Shown: piece after piece, positions 1 to 8,832 of the stretch
How the letters are laid out: every line of letters begins with the position of its first letter
Numbering within the stretch: the stretch's first letter is position 1
From: Pseudomonas fluorescens
Lineage (GTDB): Bacteria; Pseudomonadota; Gammaproteobacteria; Pseudomonadales; Pseudomonadaceae
Length of the DNA stretch: 64,000 nucleotides
Reading direction: 5' to 3'
Assembly: GCF_902497625.1 (NCBI RefSeq)
Contig: NZ_CABVGX010000001.1
Coordinates: forward strand, 62,001-126,000
Translations under genes and position numbers: made by a program
Notes under the pieces: generated by a model
Databases searched by the model: none
Told to the model about the DNA's origin: nothing
The model's input: only the letters and a program-made list of their open reading frames with translations

Positions 1-1
1 G

Positions 2-691
2 AATATCGATCTGCATCTGGTGCCGGGGCACAGTGTGGCGCTGGTGGGCGAGAACGGCTCAGGCAAGACCACGCTGATCAAATTGCTCACGAGGTTGTAC
101 CGTCCCGATCACGGCCGCATCCTGCTCGACGGCAGCGATTTGCAATCGTGGGAAGAAGACGCTCTGCGCCGGCGTATCGGGGTGATTTTCCAGGATTACA
201 TTCGCTACCAGTTTACCGTCGGCGAAAACATCGGCGTGGGTGACACGTTGGCATTCGACGATCAACAGCGCTGGCAGGAAGCCGCCACCGAAGGCATGGC
301 CGCGCCGTTCATTGAACGGCTTGACCGTGGCTATGCAACGCAACTGGGGCGCTGGTTTGCCGGAGGCCAGGAATTGTCGGGTGGGCAGTGGCAGAAGGTT
401 GCGTTGTCTCGCGCGTACATGCGCCGTGACGCCGATATCCTGATTCTCGATGAGCCCACCTCTGCACTGGACCCAGCAGCCGAAGCCGCGGTGTTCGAGC
501 ATTTCAGTCAACACACCGAGGGCCGCATGACGCTGCTGATTTCCCACCGGTTTTCAAGTGTGCGCAACGCCGATCACATCATCGTGCTGGATCAGGGCTC
601 GATCCTGGAGCGCGGCGATCATGACAGTCTGGTCGCTGCTGGCGGGCGTTACGCGCAGCTATTCGGTTTGCAGGCCAAAGGTTACCGATAG
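2..691 (+). CDS. ABC exporter ATP-binding domain (5' end outside window)
   Basis: This is the C-terminal nucleotide-binding domain of an ABC transporter; the reading frame is open from the window edge, so the start and any fused membrane domain lie upstream. All motor motifs are present: Walker A GENGSGKTT, Q-loop (FQDY), signature LSGGQ, Walker B ILILDEPTSALD and the H-loop histidine (ISHR). The phrase ILERGDHDSLVAAGGRYAQLF near the end is typical of exporters of the MsbA/LapB type, where the ATPase is fused to a membrane domain. It ends three bases before the stop of the convergent hydrolase gene. The substrate cannot be judged from this fragment. Family is certain; exporter type is likely. 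Confidence 0.9.
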   Translation, partial: NIDLHLVPGHSVALVGENGSGKTTLIKLLTRLYRPDHGRILLDGSDLQSWEEDALRRRIGVIFQDYIRYQFTVGENIGVGDTLAFDDQQRWQEAATEGMAAPFIERLDRGYATQLGRWFAGGQELSGGQWQKVALSRAYMRRDADILILDEPTSALDPAAEAAVFEHFSQHTEGRMTLLISHRFSSVRNADHIIVLDQGSILERGDHDSLVAAGGRYAQLFGLQAKGYR

Positions 692-694
692 CGC

Positions 695-1651
695 TCAGGA
701 TTGCGGCGAGGGCGGGACCACTAACGGCCCGGCCATCTGCGGCGGTCTGGCTCTCATCAAGCCTTCAAGGGCCTGGCGATACTGGCTGTTGCCAAGGCTC
801 ATGCTGTTGTTGTGCGTCCCTCCGGGCACCAGCAACAGCCGTTTGGGTTCGTTGGCGGCATTGAACAATTGCTGGCTGAAGCGTGATGGCATGAACTGAT
901 CGGCCAGACCGTGCACCACCAGCAGTGGCATGTCGATGTCGACGATCTTGTCGATCGAATCGAATTTTTGCGACAGTAACCAACGCACCGGCAGCCACTT
1001 CACGGGCAATTTGCTTTCCGCCACTTGCGCCACCGCGTCACCCAGCGTGGTGAACGAGGACTCGATCACCAGGCCCCGCGCCGGCACTGCAACGTTGTCT
1101 TTCTTGGCCTGTGCGGCGAGATCCGCTGCCAGATCGACGGCGACCGCGCCGCCCAGTGAATGTCCATAGATCAAACGTTTGCTGGCGTCAGGTTGCATCT
1201 GCGTGAAACGCTCCCAGGCAACGCGCGCGTCCTCATAGACACTGGCTTCCGACGGCAGATCGCCTTTGCTCTGGCCAAAACCGCGGTAGTCGATGGCCAG
1301 CACCGAATAGCCCATGGCGCGCAGCTGCTCGATACGGAACGCCTGACCCGTGAGGTTCCAGCGCACTCCGTGCAGGTAGAGGATCGACGGCGCATCACGG
1401 CGCGCAGCCGGCCACCACCAGGCATGCAGGTTTTCTCCGGCTTTGAAATCGGCCGGTTGGATGTTGAGTTCTTGCACGTCGTCGGGTAACCCGCGATACC
1501 AACGGGCCGTACCCGGCTCGATGCGAAACAGCAACTCGCGTTCTGTCTGCTCCAGCACGCCGCAACCCACGGGCAGGCCGACAATCAGCGCGGCCATGCA
1601 CGTCAACGTCAACCAGCGTCGGCGCAGGCGGGTGAGGAGGGGACGGAGCAT
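695..1651 (-). CDS. Alpha/beta hydrolase, probable membrane-anchored or exported
   Basis: A 318-residue serine hydrolase of the alpha/beta fold. The N-terminus has an arginine-rich start followed by a hydrophobic stretch (about residues 13-30) ending in LPVGCG, which could be a weak lipobox or just a membrane anchor. The oxyanion region LYLHG lies near residue 91, the nucleophile elbow GHSLGG puts the serine at about 165, the acid is in VVHGLADQF and the base histidine in GGTHNN. The family (BEM46/YfhR-like) has broad and mostly unknown substrates. No strong ribosome-binding site is seen before the ATG. It stands alone between convergent and codirectional neighbours. Confidence 0.85.
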   Translation of the reverse strand: MLRPLLTRLRRRWLTLTCMAALIVGLPVGCGVLEQTERELLFRIEPGTARWYRGLPDDVQELNIQPADFKAGENLHAWWWPAARRDAPSILYLHGVRWNLTGQAFRIEQLRAMGYSVLAIDYRGFGQSKGDLPSEASVYEDARVAWERFTQMQPDASKRLIYGHSLGGAVAVDLAADLAAQAKKDNVAVPARGLVIESSFTTLGDAVAQVAESKLPVKWLPVRWLLSQKFDSIDKIVDIDMPLLVVHGLADQFMPSRFSQQLFNAANEPKRLLLVPGGTHNNSMSLGNSQYRQALEGLMRARPPQMAGPLVVPPSPQS

Positions 1652-1819
1652 AGGGCGGATTACCGTTTAATGACTGAAGTGCGGTTTTTAACAGATGCAT
1701 GACAGGGGCGGGAAAAATTGCGACGGCCTGCTTTTTCGGACCGCCGAACCGACCCGTTGGGCCGCGAAGCGGCCCTCAGGGTGGTCCCGCAGCCAGGCTC
1801 TCTGCGCCAGGGAAAACAG

Positions 1820-2818
1820 TCAATCCACTTGCAACACAATCTTGCCAATATGATCACCGGCCTCCATCCGCGCATGGGCCTGCGCGGCCTCGACCAGCGG
1901 GTAGACCTTGTCGATGATCGGCAGACAACGACCGGCGGCGAGCACCGGCCAGACATATTCGCGCAATTGCTCGGCAATCGAGGCTTTCTCTTCGCGGGTG
2001 CGCGAGCGCATCAACGAACCGGTGATCGTTGCGCGTTTGCCCAGAATCGCCATCAGGTCGATGTCCTTGGCATGCGCGCCGCCGAGAAACCCCAGCATCA
2101 CCAGACGGCCGTCCATGCCCAGTGCCGCGATGTTCTGATTCAGGTACGAGCCGCCCATGATGTCGAGAATGACATTGACGCCCTTGCCGCCGGTTTTTTC
2201 CTGCAACACCTCGACAAAGTTTTTATCGCGGTAGTTGATCGCCTCGGCGCCCAGCTGGCGGATGGCAGCGCATTTTTCCTCGCTGCCTGCCGTGGCAAAC
2301 GCCTTGACGCCGAATTCGCGGCACAGCATCAACGCGGTGGTGCCGATGCCACTGGTGCCCCCGTGTACAAGTGCACGCTGGCCTTTGCTGGCGCCGCCGA
2401 TATCGAACAGATTCGCCCACACGGTGAAGAACGTTTCCGGGACGGCCGCTGCTTGCACCCACTCCATGCCGTCCGGAATCGGCAGGGTCTGACTGGCCGG
2501 CGCGACGCTATATTGCGCATAGCCGCCGCCATTGGTCAGGGCGCAGACGCGATCGCCGACGATGAATTCGCTGACGCCTTTACCGATGGCCACCACTTCG
2601 CCGGCCACTTCCAGGCCGGGAATCGGGCTCATGCCCGGTTTCATCGGGTACTTGCCGCTGCGCTGAATCACGTCGGGGCGATTGACCCCGGCGGCGTGCA
2701 CGCGAATCAGCACCTCGCCGGCATCGGCGACGGGCACCGGTTCCTGACGCGGCTTCAGTACCTCGGGCCCGCCGGGTTCGGTGATTTCAATCAGGGTCAT
2801 GGTTTGCGGCAGAGTCAT
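1820..2818 (-). CDS. NAD(P)H:quinone oxidoreductase, zinc-independent MDR family
   Basis: Medium-chain dehydrogenase/reductase of the quinone oxidoreductase / PIG3 type, expected to reduce quinones or enoyl compounds with NADPH in the cytoplasm. The GroES-like part contains AAGVNRPDVIQRSGKYP, the PIG3-type catalytic segment, and lacks the zinc ligands of alcohol dehydrogenases. The Rossmann part carries GGTSGIGTTA. I place the start at 2818 because an AGGA lies about 9 bases before that ATG; an in-frame ATG at 2845 has no such site. 332 residues, the usual length. The 88 bases to the next gene include a short GATCGCA palindrome but no clear promoter. Confidence 0.9.
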   Translation of the reverse strand: MTLPQTMTLIEITEPGGPEVLKPRQEPVPVADAGEVLIRVHAAGVNRPDVIQRSGKYPMKPGMSPIPGLEVAGEVVAIGKGVSEFIVGDRVCALTNGGGYAQYSVAPASQTLPIPDGMEWVQAAAVPETFFTVWANLFDIGGASKGQRALVHGGTSGIGTTALMLCREFGVKAFATAGSEEKCAAIRQLGAEAINYRDKNFVEVLQEKTGGKGVNVILDIMGGSYLNQNIAALGMDGRLVMLGFLGGAHAKDIDLMAILGKRATITGSLMRSRTREEKASIAEQLREYVWPVLAAGRCLPIIDKVYPLVEAAQAHARMEAGDHIGKIVLQVD

Positions 2819-2906
2819 TTCGCAGTCCTGTTGTGTGGCATTCATTTAATGGGACCGCGCAATGTCGCGGTCGATCAAAAGATCGCAACCTGCGATCTTC
2901 AGGCCT

Positions 2907-4121
2907 TCAAGGGCAATTGACCAGAACCGGCCGGTGACGATGATTCACCAAGCGCATCACCAGTTCCAGCAACAATGCCACCATGATCGCCCCGGCCGCG
3001 ATGACGAACAATAATTCATGATGACCTCCGCTGGCATTGAACAAGGCCGAATAGGCAAATCCGGCAATTGCCTGAAACGTGGCGAACGACACGGTGGCGC
3101 GGCTCCAGGCAATCTGCTGCTGGTGATGATTCGGAATCAGTTCGTGCACCCGCGCCAATGCCAGCGGCACGATGCCCGGTGGAAATGACCCAAGGATGAC
3201 CGCGAGCAGCGCCAATGCAGCGAAGGAGCTGGTCACCGCGAGCAAACTGACGGCTACCATCTGCGCCGCAAGGACCCATCGGATACTCAATCGGGCGCCG
3301 AGCCGGTCTGCAAGAAAGCCATAACTGACCGGCCCGATGATCGCGCCTACCCCATACATCACCCAGATCAGCGCACCGACATGCGCCCCGGCACCGAGCC
3401 CGCGGGCCACGTAATCCACCAGGAATACCATCGCTGGAACAAGGCCGGCGGCCATGAATGCGTACTGGGCGAACAGCAGGTAGACCGCCGGGTCGGTCGG
3501 CACCTTCGCAGCGCCTGCCGATGCAGTGTCAGGCACAGCGTGCGGGGTGGACGGCCAGCCGAACCAGCTTGCTCCGGTCAGCACCAGCGCCAGCAGGCCA
3601 AGGCCGAACCAGGTTTGCTGCAAGCCAAGGCTCAGCAGCGGCGGCACGATGGTCCCCGAACCGGCAATGCCCAATCCGATGCCGAGAAATATCGCGCCGC
3701 TGGCCAACCCTCTGCGCGCCGCTGGTACATGCGGCAGCACGGTCGCCGCCACCAGCACCATGATTGCGCCACCGGCCACGCCCGACAGCAGGCGCCAGCC
3801 AAAGAACCAGCTCACCGACAGCGGAAAACCGCAGGCGAAAAACGACAACGTCACCGCCAGCATCATCAGTCGCAGTGCGGTTCTGTTGGACGTGCGACGC
3901 GCCAGTGGGTGGCCGATCAAAGCGCCGAGCAGATAACCGACGAGGTTTGCCGCGCCCAGGTAAACCACATCGCTGGCGGAGAACCAGTGTGCCCCGATCA
4001 GAGAGGGAATCAATGGCGTATAAGCAAAACGCGCCAGGCCGATGCTGACCAGGCTGGCGCAGAGGCCGGCGAAGATCGGCAGCCAGATCGCGCTTCGTTG
4101 AGGTGTAGATGAGCTGAGCAT
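2907..4121 (-). CDS. MFS transporter, YbfB/YjiJ family
   Basis: A 404-residue inner-membrane protein with about twelve hydrophobic segments. The N-terminus (GLCASLVSIGLARFAYTPLIPSLI) and the first-loop motif LIGHPLARRTSNRTALR match the YbfB/YjiJ group of the major facilitator superfamily, whose substrates are largely unknown. It is divergent from a LysR gene, with a shared operator-like inverted repeat at 4173-4220, so the LysR protein is the likely regulator of this exporter. The ATG at 4121 has a weak AGGAT upstream. Confidence 0.88.
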   Translation of the reverse strand: MLSSSTPQRSAIWLPIFAGLCASLVSIGLARFAYTPLIPSLIGAHWFSASDVVYLGAANLVGYLLGALIGHPLARRTSNRTALRLMMLAVTLSFFACGFPLSVSWFFGWRLLSGVAGGAIMVLVAATVLPHVPAARRGLASGAIFLGIGLGIAGSGTIVPPLLSLGLQQTWFGLGLLALVLTGASWFGWPSTPHAVPDTASAGAAKVPTDPAVYLLFAQYAFMAAGLVPAMVFLVDYVARGLGAGAHVGALIWVMYGVGAIIGPVSYGFLADRLGARLSIRWVLAAQMVAVSLLAVTSSFAALALLAVILGSFPPGIVPLALARVHELIPNHHQQQIAWSRATVSFATFQAIAGFAYSALFNASGGHHELLFVIAAGAIMVALLLELVMRLVNHRHRPVLVNCP

Positions 4122-4172
4122 GGTAAGTATCCTGTCAGTGTTTTTCCTGCGCCCAGCTTAACCCTGTCCATT

Positions 4173-4220
4173 GATGCACTTACGCAGCGAGTTTGCGTTA
4201 TCGTGATGCGTAAATGCATC
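4173..4220. promoter_or_regulatory. Inverted-repeat operator between MFS and LysR genes
   Basis: GATGCACTTACGCA at 4173-4186 and TGCGTAAATGCATC at 4207-4220 are inverted copies matching at 13 of 14 positions. The right arm ends four bases before the ribosome-binding site of the LysR gene, and the pair lies between the two divergent start codons. This is the layout expected for a LysR regulator that represses itself and controls the divergent transporter. Binding is inferred. Confidence 0.65.
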
Positions 4221-4232
4221 GCTGGAGGCTTT

Positions 4233-5108
4233 ATGAATTGGGATGATGCTCGGGTATTCCTGGCGGTATGCCGCGAATCGACGTTACGTGGCGCGGCACG
4301 GGTATTGGGCGTGGATCAGGCCACCGTCGGCCGCCGTATCACCGCGCTGGAAAAGGCTCTGAGTGCGACGTTGTTTCTGCGCACCTCTGAGGGTTACGCG
4401 CTGACCGCAGTCGGTGAAGCCGCGCTGAAGGCCGTGGAAAAGATGGAGCATTCGGCGCTGGAACTGCAGCGACAGATCGAAGGCCTGGACAACCGATTGA
4501 CCGGCACCGTGCGGGTCAGCACCACGGATTCGCTGGCGATCGATTTCCTGATACCGGCAATTGCGTGCTTGCATGCGCGGCACCCGGATGTGCGGGTGCA
4601 ACTGGACGCATCGACGCAAATTCTCAGCCTGGCCAAACGCGAGGCCGACATCGCCGTACGCAATACCCGGCCGGACAACCCGGACCTGATCGCCCGGCGC
4701 ATCGCGCGCTGGCCGGTCGGGCTGTTTGCCTCGCAGGATTACGTCGACGCCTACGGAGTACCGGTGCCGGGCTCGGCGTTTGAAGGGCATGACCTGGTGG
4801 TTTACCAGCCTTATCTGCAGGGCAACAAGGACATGACGCTGGTCTCTGAACCACTCACTCGCGGGCGCATCGTTTCGAGCCTGAGTTCGGGTTTGCTGGT
4901 GCGTCGGTCGATTGCCGCCGGCATCGGCATCGGCGAGATTCCGGTGGACATGGGCGAGCGTGACGGGTTGGTGAGGCTGTGGCCGGAGCGTACGCGACCG
5001 GTGCCCTACGACGTGTGGCTGGTGACCCATGCGGACTTGCGGCATACGGCGCGAGTGCGGGCGGTCATCGATGAAATCGTTGCGGGGTTTTCAGGGACGG
5101 GGGATTGA
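4233..5108 (+). CDS. LysR-family transcriptional regulator
   Basis: A 291-residue LysR protein. The N-terminal winged helix-turn-helix (WDDARVFLAVCRESTLRGAARVLGVDQATVGRRITALEKAL) spans residues 2-45 and is followed by a LysR substrate-binding domain with the usual TTDSLAIDFLIPAI start. The start at 4233 is fixed by GGAGG at 4224-4228; frames further upstream lack such a site. Divergent from the MFS gene, which it most likely controls through the repeat at 4173-4220. The 'WDDARVFLAV' opening is common in the CrgA/DsdC-like subgroup. Confidence 0.93.
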   Translation: MNWDDARVFLAVCRESTLRGAARVLGVDQATVGRRITALEKALSATLFLRTSEGYALTAVGEAALKAVEKMEHSALELQRQIEGLDNRLTGTVRVSTTDSLAIDFLIPAIACLHARHPDVRVQLDASTQILSLAKREADIAVRNTRPDNPDLIARRIARWPVGLFASQDYVDAYGVPVPGSAFEGHDLVVYQPYLQGNKDMTLVSEPLTRGRIVSSLSSGLLVRRSIAAGIGIGEIPVDMGERDGLVRLWPERTRPVPYDVWLVTHADLRHTARVRAVIDEIVAGFSGTGD

Positions 5109-5117
5109 GATCATGCA

Positions 5118-5235
5118 AAAGATCGCAGCCTCGTTTCACTCGACAGCTCCTACAGGTTTTGTGGTGAGCATTGTTGTGCGTACCACCACACATCCACGTA
5201 GGAGCTGTCGAGCGAAGCGAGGCTGCGATCTTCCG
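5118..5235. repeat. Intergenic inverted repeat (REP-like, GATCGCAGCCTCG type)
   Basis: A 35-base arm at about 5118-5154 (ending CGACAGCTCCTACA) is repeated inverted at about 5199-5235 (starting GTAGGAGCTGTCG) with two mismatches, separated by 44 bases. The sequence type is a widespread Pseudomonas intergenic palindrome. It lies between the convergent LysR and pirin genes and could form a bidirectional terminator or mRNA end structure. Confidence 0.8.
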
Positions 5236-5245
5236 ATCTTCGCCG

Positions 5246-5968
5246 TTACGGCATTTCCGGCAACTCCTGCGGGCGCAAGTCAAACACCAGTACTTCGGCA
5301 TCGACGCCATTGCTCAAGGTCAACACCTGCTCTTGCCGTAAGCGCACGCCATCGCCTTCCTGCAACTGCACGCCATTGAGTTCAACGCTGCCGCGTGCCA
5401 CATGGACGTAGGCATATCGATCGGCCGCCAGTTCGAGCGTGGCGCTCTCCTTTCCGTCGATCAACGCCGCGTAGACCCGTGCATCCTGGCGCACTGTCAG
5501 CGAGCCCTTGTCGCCGTCAGGGGAAATGATCAACTGCAAGCGACCACGTTTTTTCTGCGTGCTGAAGTGCTCTTGCTGATAACGCGGTTTGGCGCCGCTG
5601 ACTTGCGGCACGATCCAGATCTGCAGGAAATGCACCGGGCGCGTTTCTGAATGGTTGTACTCGCTGTGGGCCACGCCACTGCCGGCGCTCATCAGCTGCA
5701 CATCGCCGGGACGAATCACCGAGCCGGTGCCCAACGTGTCTTTATGCTCCAGAGCACCTTCCAGTACGTAGGAGAAAATCTCCATGTCGCGGTGAGGGTG
5801 CTGACCGAAGCCTTTGCCGGCGGCAACACGGTCGTCGTTGATCACCAACAGGTCGGAAAAACCCTGCTCTTTCGGGTTGCGGTAGTTGGCGAAGGAAAAG
5901 GTGTGGAACGACTTCAACCAACCGTGATTGGCCGCACCGCGATCAGAAGCTTTGCGAAGAGTCAGCAT
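5246..5968 (-). CDS. Pirin family protein (YhhW-like quercetinase)
   Basis: A 240-residue bicupin. The metal ligands of the N-terminal cupin are all visible: HPHRD gives His57 and His59, HSEYNH gives His101 and Glu103, the positions used in E. coli YhhW, which has quercetin 2,3-dioxygenase activity in vitro. AGGAGA precedes the ATG. It is divergent from the GlxA-type regulator at 6218, and pirins are often next to regulators responding to redox or aromatic stress. The natural substrate is unknown; flavonol oxidation is possible for a plant-associated species. Confidence 0.92.
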   Translation of the reverse strand: MLTLRKASDRGAANHGWLKSFHTFSFANYRNPKEQGFSDLLVINDDRVAAGKGFGQHPHRDMEIFSYVLEGALEHKDTLGTGSVIRPGDVQLMSAGSGVAHSEYNHSETRPVHFLQIWIVPQVSGAKPRYQQEHFSTQKKRGRLQLIISPDGDKGSLTVRQDARVYAALIDGKESATLELAADRYAYVHVARGSVELNGVQLQEGDGVRLRQEQVLTLSNGVDAEVLVFDLRPQELPEMP

Positions 5969-6217
5969 GATGAAATCTCCTGTGGGGACGTTGATTCGTC
6001 CGAGTGAGGAGAAGGTTAATGGTTACTAACTGATGCAATAAGTAGATGAAAATTGAAATACTGTCCTGATCTGGTTGACAGTTGATACTGGAGCAACGAA
6101 AGGCGCCTCGCTCGGCCATAATGCTTTCTGTTTCGCAACTGAACGCTTTGTTTTTACCGAAGTTGCACCTCCAGTTTCAGCATTCACCTCCTTTTTGACT
6201 CCAGTGATTACGCATTC

Positions 6218-7168
6218 ATGAAAACCGTGGCAATGGTGCTTTTCCCCGACTTTCTCCTGCTCGACATGGCCGGGCCGATGGAGGTGTTTTCCATCGCCAA
6301 TCGTTATCTGTCGCCGAGCGAGCACTACCAACTCTCGACCATCGGCACCGCGCCAGGGCCGCTACGGGCGTCCAACGGCGTCAATGTTTATGCCGATATG
6401 CACATCGATCAAGCCAAGGTGCCTTATGATTTGCTGCTGGTGCCCGGCGGTCCCGGCGCCTACAACGAACGGCACCCGCCGTTGCTGGCCTGGTTGCAGA
6501 ACGCCGTCACCCGCGCCGGTTGCTACGGCTCGATCTGCACAGGCGCCTTCGTGCTCGGGCATGCCGGTTTGCTCGACGGCTACCGCGTGACCACGCACTG
6601 GCATTACACCGAGCGCCTGATCAAAGGCTTCCCCAAGGCCAGCGTCGAAACCGACCAGATCTACGTGCAGGACCGCAACCTGATCACTTCCGGCGGGGTC
6701 ACTGCCGGCATCGATCTGGCACTCTCCGTTGTTGCCCAGGACCATGGAAAAAAAGTCGCCCAGGACGTCGCCAAGGTTTTGCTGGTGGTGATGAAGCGCC
6801 AGGGCGGTCAGGCCCAGTTCAGTCCGTTGATGGCCGCGGTCGCACCCCACGAAACCCCGGTAACACGGGTGCAGAATTATGTCCTCGATCACCTCGATGA
6901 AGCGTTTACGATCGAGCGCATGGCCGGTCTGGCGACCATGAGTACCCGGCATTTCGCCAGAATGTTCGCTCGAGAAGTGAACATGACACCCATGGAATTT
7001 CTCCAGAGCGCGCGCATCGATTGCGCGAGAAATCTGTTGGAAACCAGTGACTTGCCCCTCAAGACCGTCGCCTTCAAAAGCGGCTTCGGCAGTGTCCGGC
7101 ATATGCGCTTTCTGTTCAGTGATAAGCTCGGTCTAACCCCCACTCAGTATCGCGAACAGTTCAGCTAA
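6218..7168 (+). CDS. GlxA-type AraC regulator with PfpI/DJ-1 domain
   Basis: A 316-residue regulator. Residues 1-180 are a DJ-1/PfpI (class I amidotransferase-like) domain, with the nucleophile-elbow cysteine in YGSICTGAFVLGHAGLL; residues about 215-316 are an AraC DNA-binding domain with two helix-turn-helices (TIERMAGLATMSTRHFARMF and PLKTVAFKSGFGSVRHMRFLF). Such proteins control catabolic or stress genes, often in response to small nitrogen compounds or aldehydes. No Shine-Dalgarno sequence stands before the ATG. The divergent pirin gene is the obvious candidate target. Confidence 0.9.
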   Translation: MKTVAMVLFPDFLLLDMAGPMEVFSIANRYLSPSEHYQLSTIGTAPGPLRASNGVNVYADMHIDQAKVPYDLLLVPGGPGAYNERHPPLLAWLQNAVTRAGCYGSICTGAFVLGHAGLLDGYRVTTHWHYTERLIKGFPKASVETDQIYVQDRNLITSGGVTAGIDLALSVVAQDHGKKVAQDVAKVLLVVMKRQGGQAQFSPLMAAVAPHETPVTRVQNYVLDHLDEAFTIERMAGLATMSTRHFARMFAREVNMTPMEFLQSARIDCARNLLETSDLPLKTVAFKSGFGSVRHMRFLFSDKLGLTPTQYREQFS

Positions 7169-7329
7169 GGCGGCTTTGTCCGTTTCGCGCACCGTGATGG
7201 CCGCGACGCTCCCACCTTGGCAGTTGTGCCGTCAGCCTGGCCTGCCAAGATAGCGTTGAACTCTTTGCAATGGAGCTATGCGAGCCTGGCACGAGCAGCA
7301 CCGGCCCGGGTTTGCATACATGAGCGCGC

Positions 7330-8832
7330 ATGAACAGCGTCACAGATTTGAACACCGCGGCGGTGCTGCAGTTTGGCCCCTACGTGTACCACCCTCGGCA
7401 GCGGCTGATCCTCGACGGCGATCGGCCGTTGCGCATGGGTGGTCGGGCGCTGGATATTCTTCAGGTGCTGGTGCGGCGCGCCGGCAGTGTCGTAAGCAAA
7501 GACGAACTGATCGCCGAGGTCTGGCCGACGTCCGTGGTCGAAGAAATCAACCTGCGTGTGCACATCGCGGCGCTGCGTCGCGCCTTGGGTGACGGGCAGA
7601 ACGGCCAGCGTTACATCGTCAATATTCCACAGCGTGGTTACAGCTTCATCGCTATGGTGCAGGCCGCGCCTGCGGGGTTGCTGACTTCAATGGCGACCGT
7701 GCAAATCCCTCAACACAACCTGCCTGCGCGACTGACCCCGGTGACGGGGCGCGATTCCACCGTCGGCGGTCTGGTCCGGCAGTTGCCGCTGCGGCGCCTG
7801 ATGACGCTGACCGGTCCCGCCGGCATCGGCAAAACCACCGTCGCGCTGCGCGTGGCGGAGTTGCTATTGCAGCACTATCAAGATGGCGTCTGGCTGATTG
7901 ATTTCGCCGCTATCGATGACCCTGCGCGTATCGGTGATCACCTGCAACGAACCCTGCAACTGCAGATCGGCAGCGGCCTGCAAGCGTTGGCCCAGCGGCA
8001 CGCCTTGCTGGTGCTGGACAACTGCGAACACCTGCTTGATGGCTGCCGCGCTCTGGTCGACGACCTGATCAAATCCGCGCCACGCCTGTCGATTCTGGTC
8101 ACTAGTCGTACGCCGCTGATGGCGCGCGGGGAGACGCTGCTGCGTTTGCCTGCGTTGGCCGTGCCGCCAGCGTCAGCGATGCGCAGTGTCGCCGAGGCCA
8201 TGGGCCACTCGGCGGTGCAGTTGTTCGTCAGCCGTGCGCGCAACCATCAGCATGGGTTTGCCCTGCGCGAACAAGACTTGAACAGCGTCCGCGAAATCTG
8301 TCGACGGCTTGATGGGTTGCCGCTCGCCATCGAACTGGCGGCATCGCAAATCGATGCGCTGGGGCTGGTGGGCTTGCAAGCGCAACTGGACAACTGCTTT
8401 CAGCTGCTGGCGCTTGGTCGACGTACGGCGGTGCCTCGGCACCAGACGCTCAAAGCCGCATTGGACTGGAGCTATGAACAGCTAAGTGTGCTTGAGCAAA
8501 CCGTGCTGCAGCGCTTGGCGGTGTTCAAAATGGCCTTCACCCTTGAAGCAGCCATCGGCGTGATCAGCTGCGCGGCTGTGCCACCCGGGCGACTGGTGGA
8601 AGCAGTGGAAAGCCTGGCGCGCCAGTCGTTGCTGTCGCTGGAGCAGGGCAGTGGCCTGAGTCGCTACCGGTTCCTCAACACCACCCGCATTTATGCGCTG
8701 CAAAAGCTTGAGCGCAGCGGCGCATTGCGTGACTTCGAGAACCGTCACGCGCGCTACATCTGCAGGGCGCGCTGGATCTCAAACGGACAGATGGCACTGC
8801 AACTCGTCGAGCAGGCCGCGGACTTTACATAG
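7330..8832 (+). CDS. Winged-helix / NTPase regulator, C-terminally truncated
   Basis: A 500-residue protein with an OmpR/PhoB-type winged helix (residues about 10-105, ending PQRGYSFIA) followed by an NB-ARC-like ATPase: Walker A GPAGIGKTT near residue 162 and Walker B LLVLDNCEH. It is closely similar to the convergent 934-residue gene at 8779-11583 up to RHARYICR near residue 481; the roughly 440-residue helical-repeat sensor half is missing, and the last 18 or so codons read antisense through the end of that neighbour. The DNA-binding and ATPase parts are intact, so it may still bind DNA, but it probably lost its input domain. Confidence 0.8.
   Translation: MNSVTDLNTAAVLQFGPYVYHPRQRLILDGDRPLRMGGRALDILQVLVRRAGSVVSKDELIAEVWPTSVVEEINLRVHIAALRRALGDGQNGQRYIVNIPQRGYSFIAMVQAAPAGLLTSMATVQIPQHNLPARLTPVTGRDSTVGGLVRQLPLRRLMTLTGPAGIGKTTVALRVAELLLQHYQDGVWLIDFAAIDDPARIGDHLQRTLQLQIGSGLQALAQRHALLVLDNCEHLLDGCRALVDDLIKSAPRLSILVTSRTPLMARGETLLRLPALAVPPASAMRSVAEAMGHSAVQLFVSRARNHQHGFALREQDLNSVREICRRLDGLPLAIELAASQIDALGLVGLQAQLDNCFQLLALGRRTAVPRHQTLKAALDWSYEQLSVLEQTVLQRLAVFKMAFTLEAAIGVISCAAVPPGRLVEAVESLARQSLLSLEQGSGLSRYRFLNTTRIYALQKLERSGALRDFENRHARYICRARWISNGQMALQLVEQAADFT

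Noticed and set aside
1652..1819. Possible small gene or REP between hydrolase and quinone oxidoreductase
   Set aside because: Only a short GGCCGC-rich palindrome is seen; no frame with a ribosome site.
1718..2920. 400-codon plus-strand frame
   Set aside because: Antisense to the quinone oxidoreductase gene, which has cofactor and family motifs; no ribosome site or recognisable protein.
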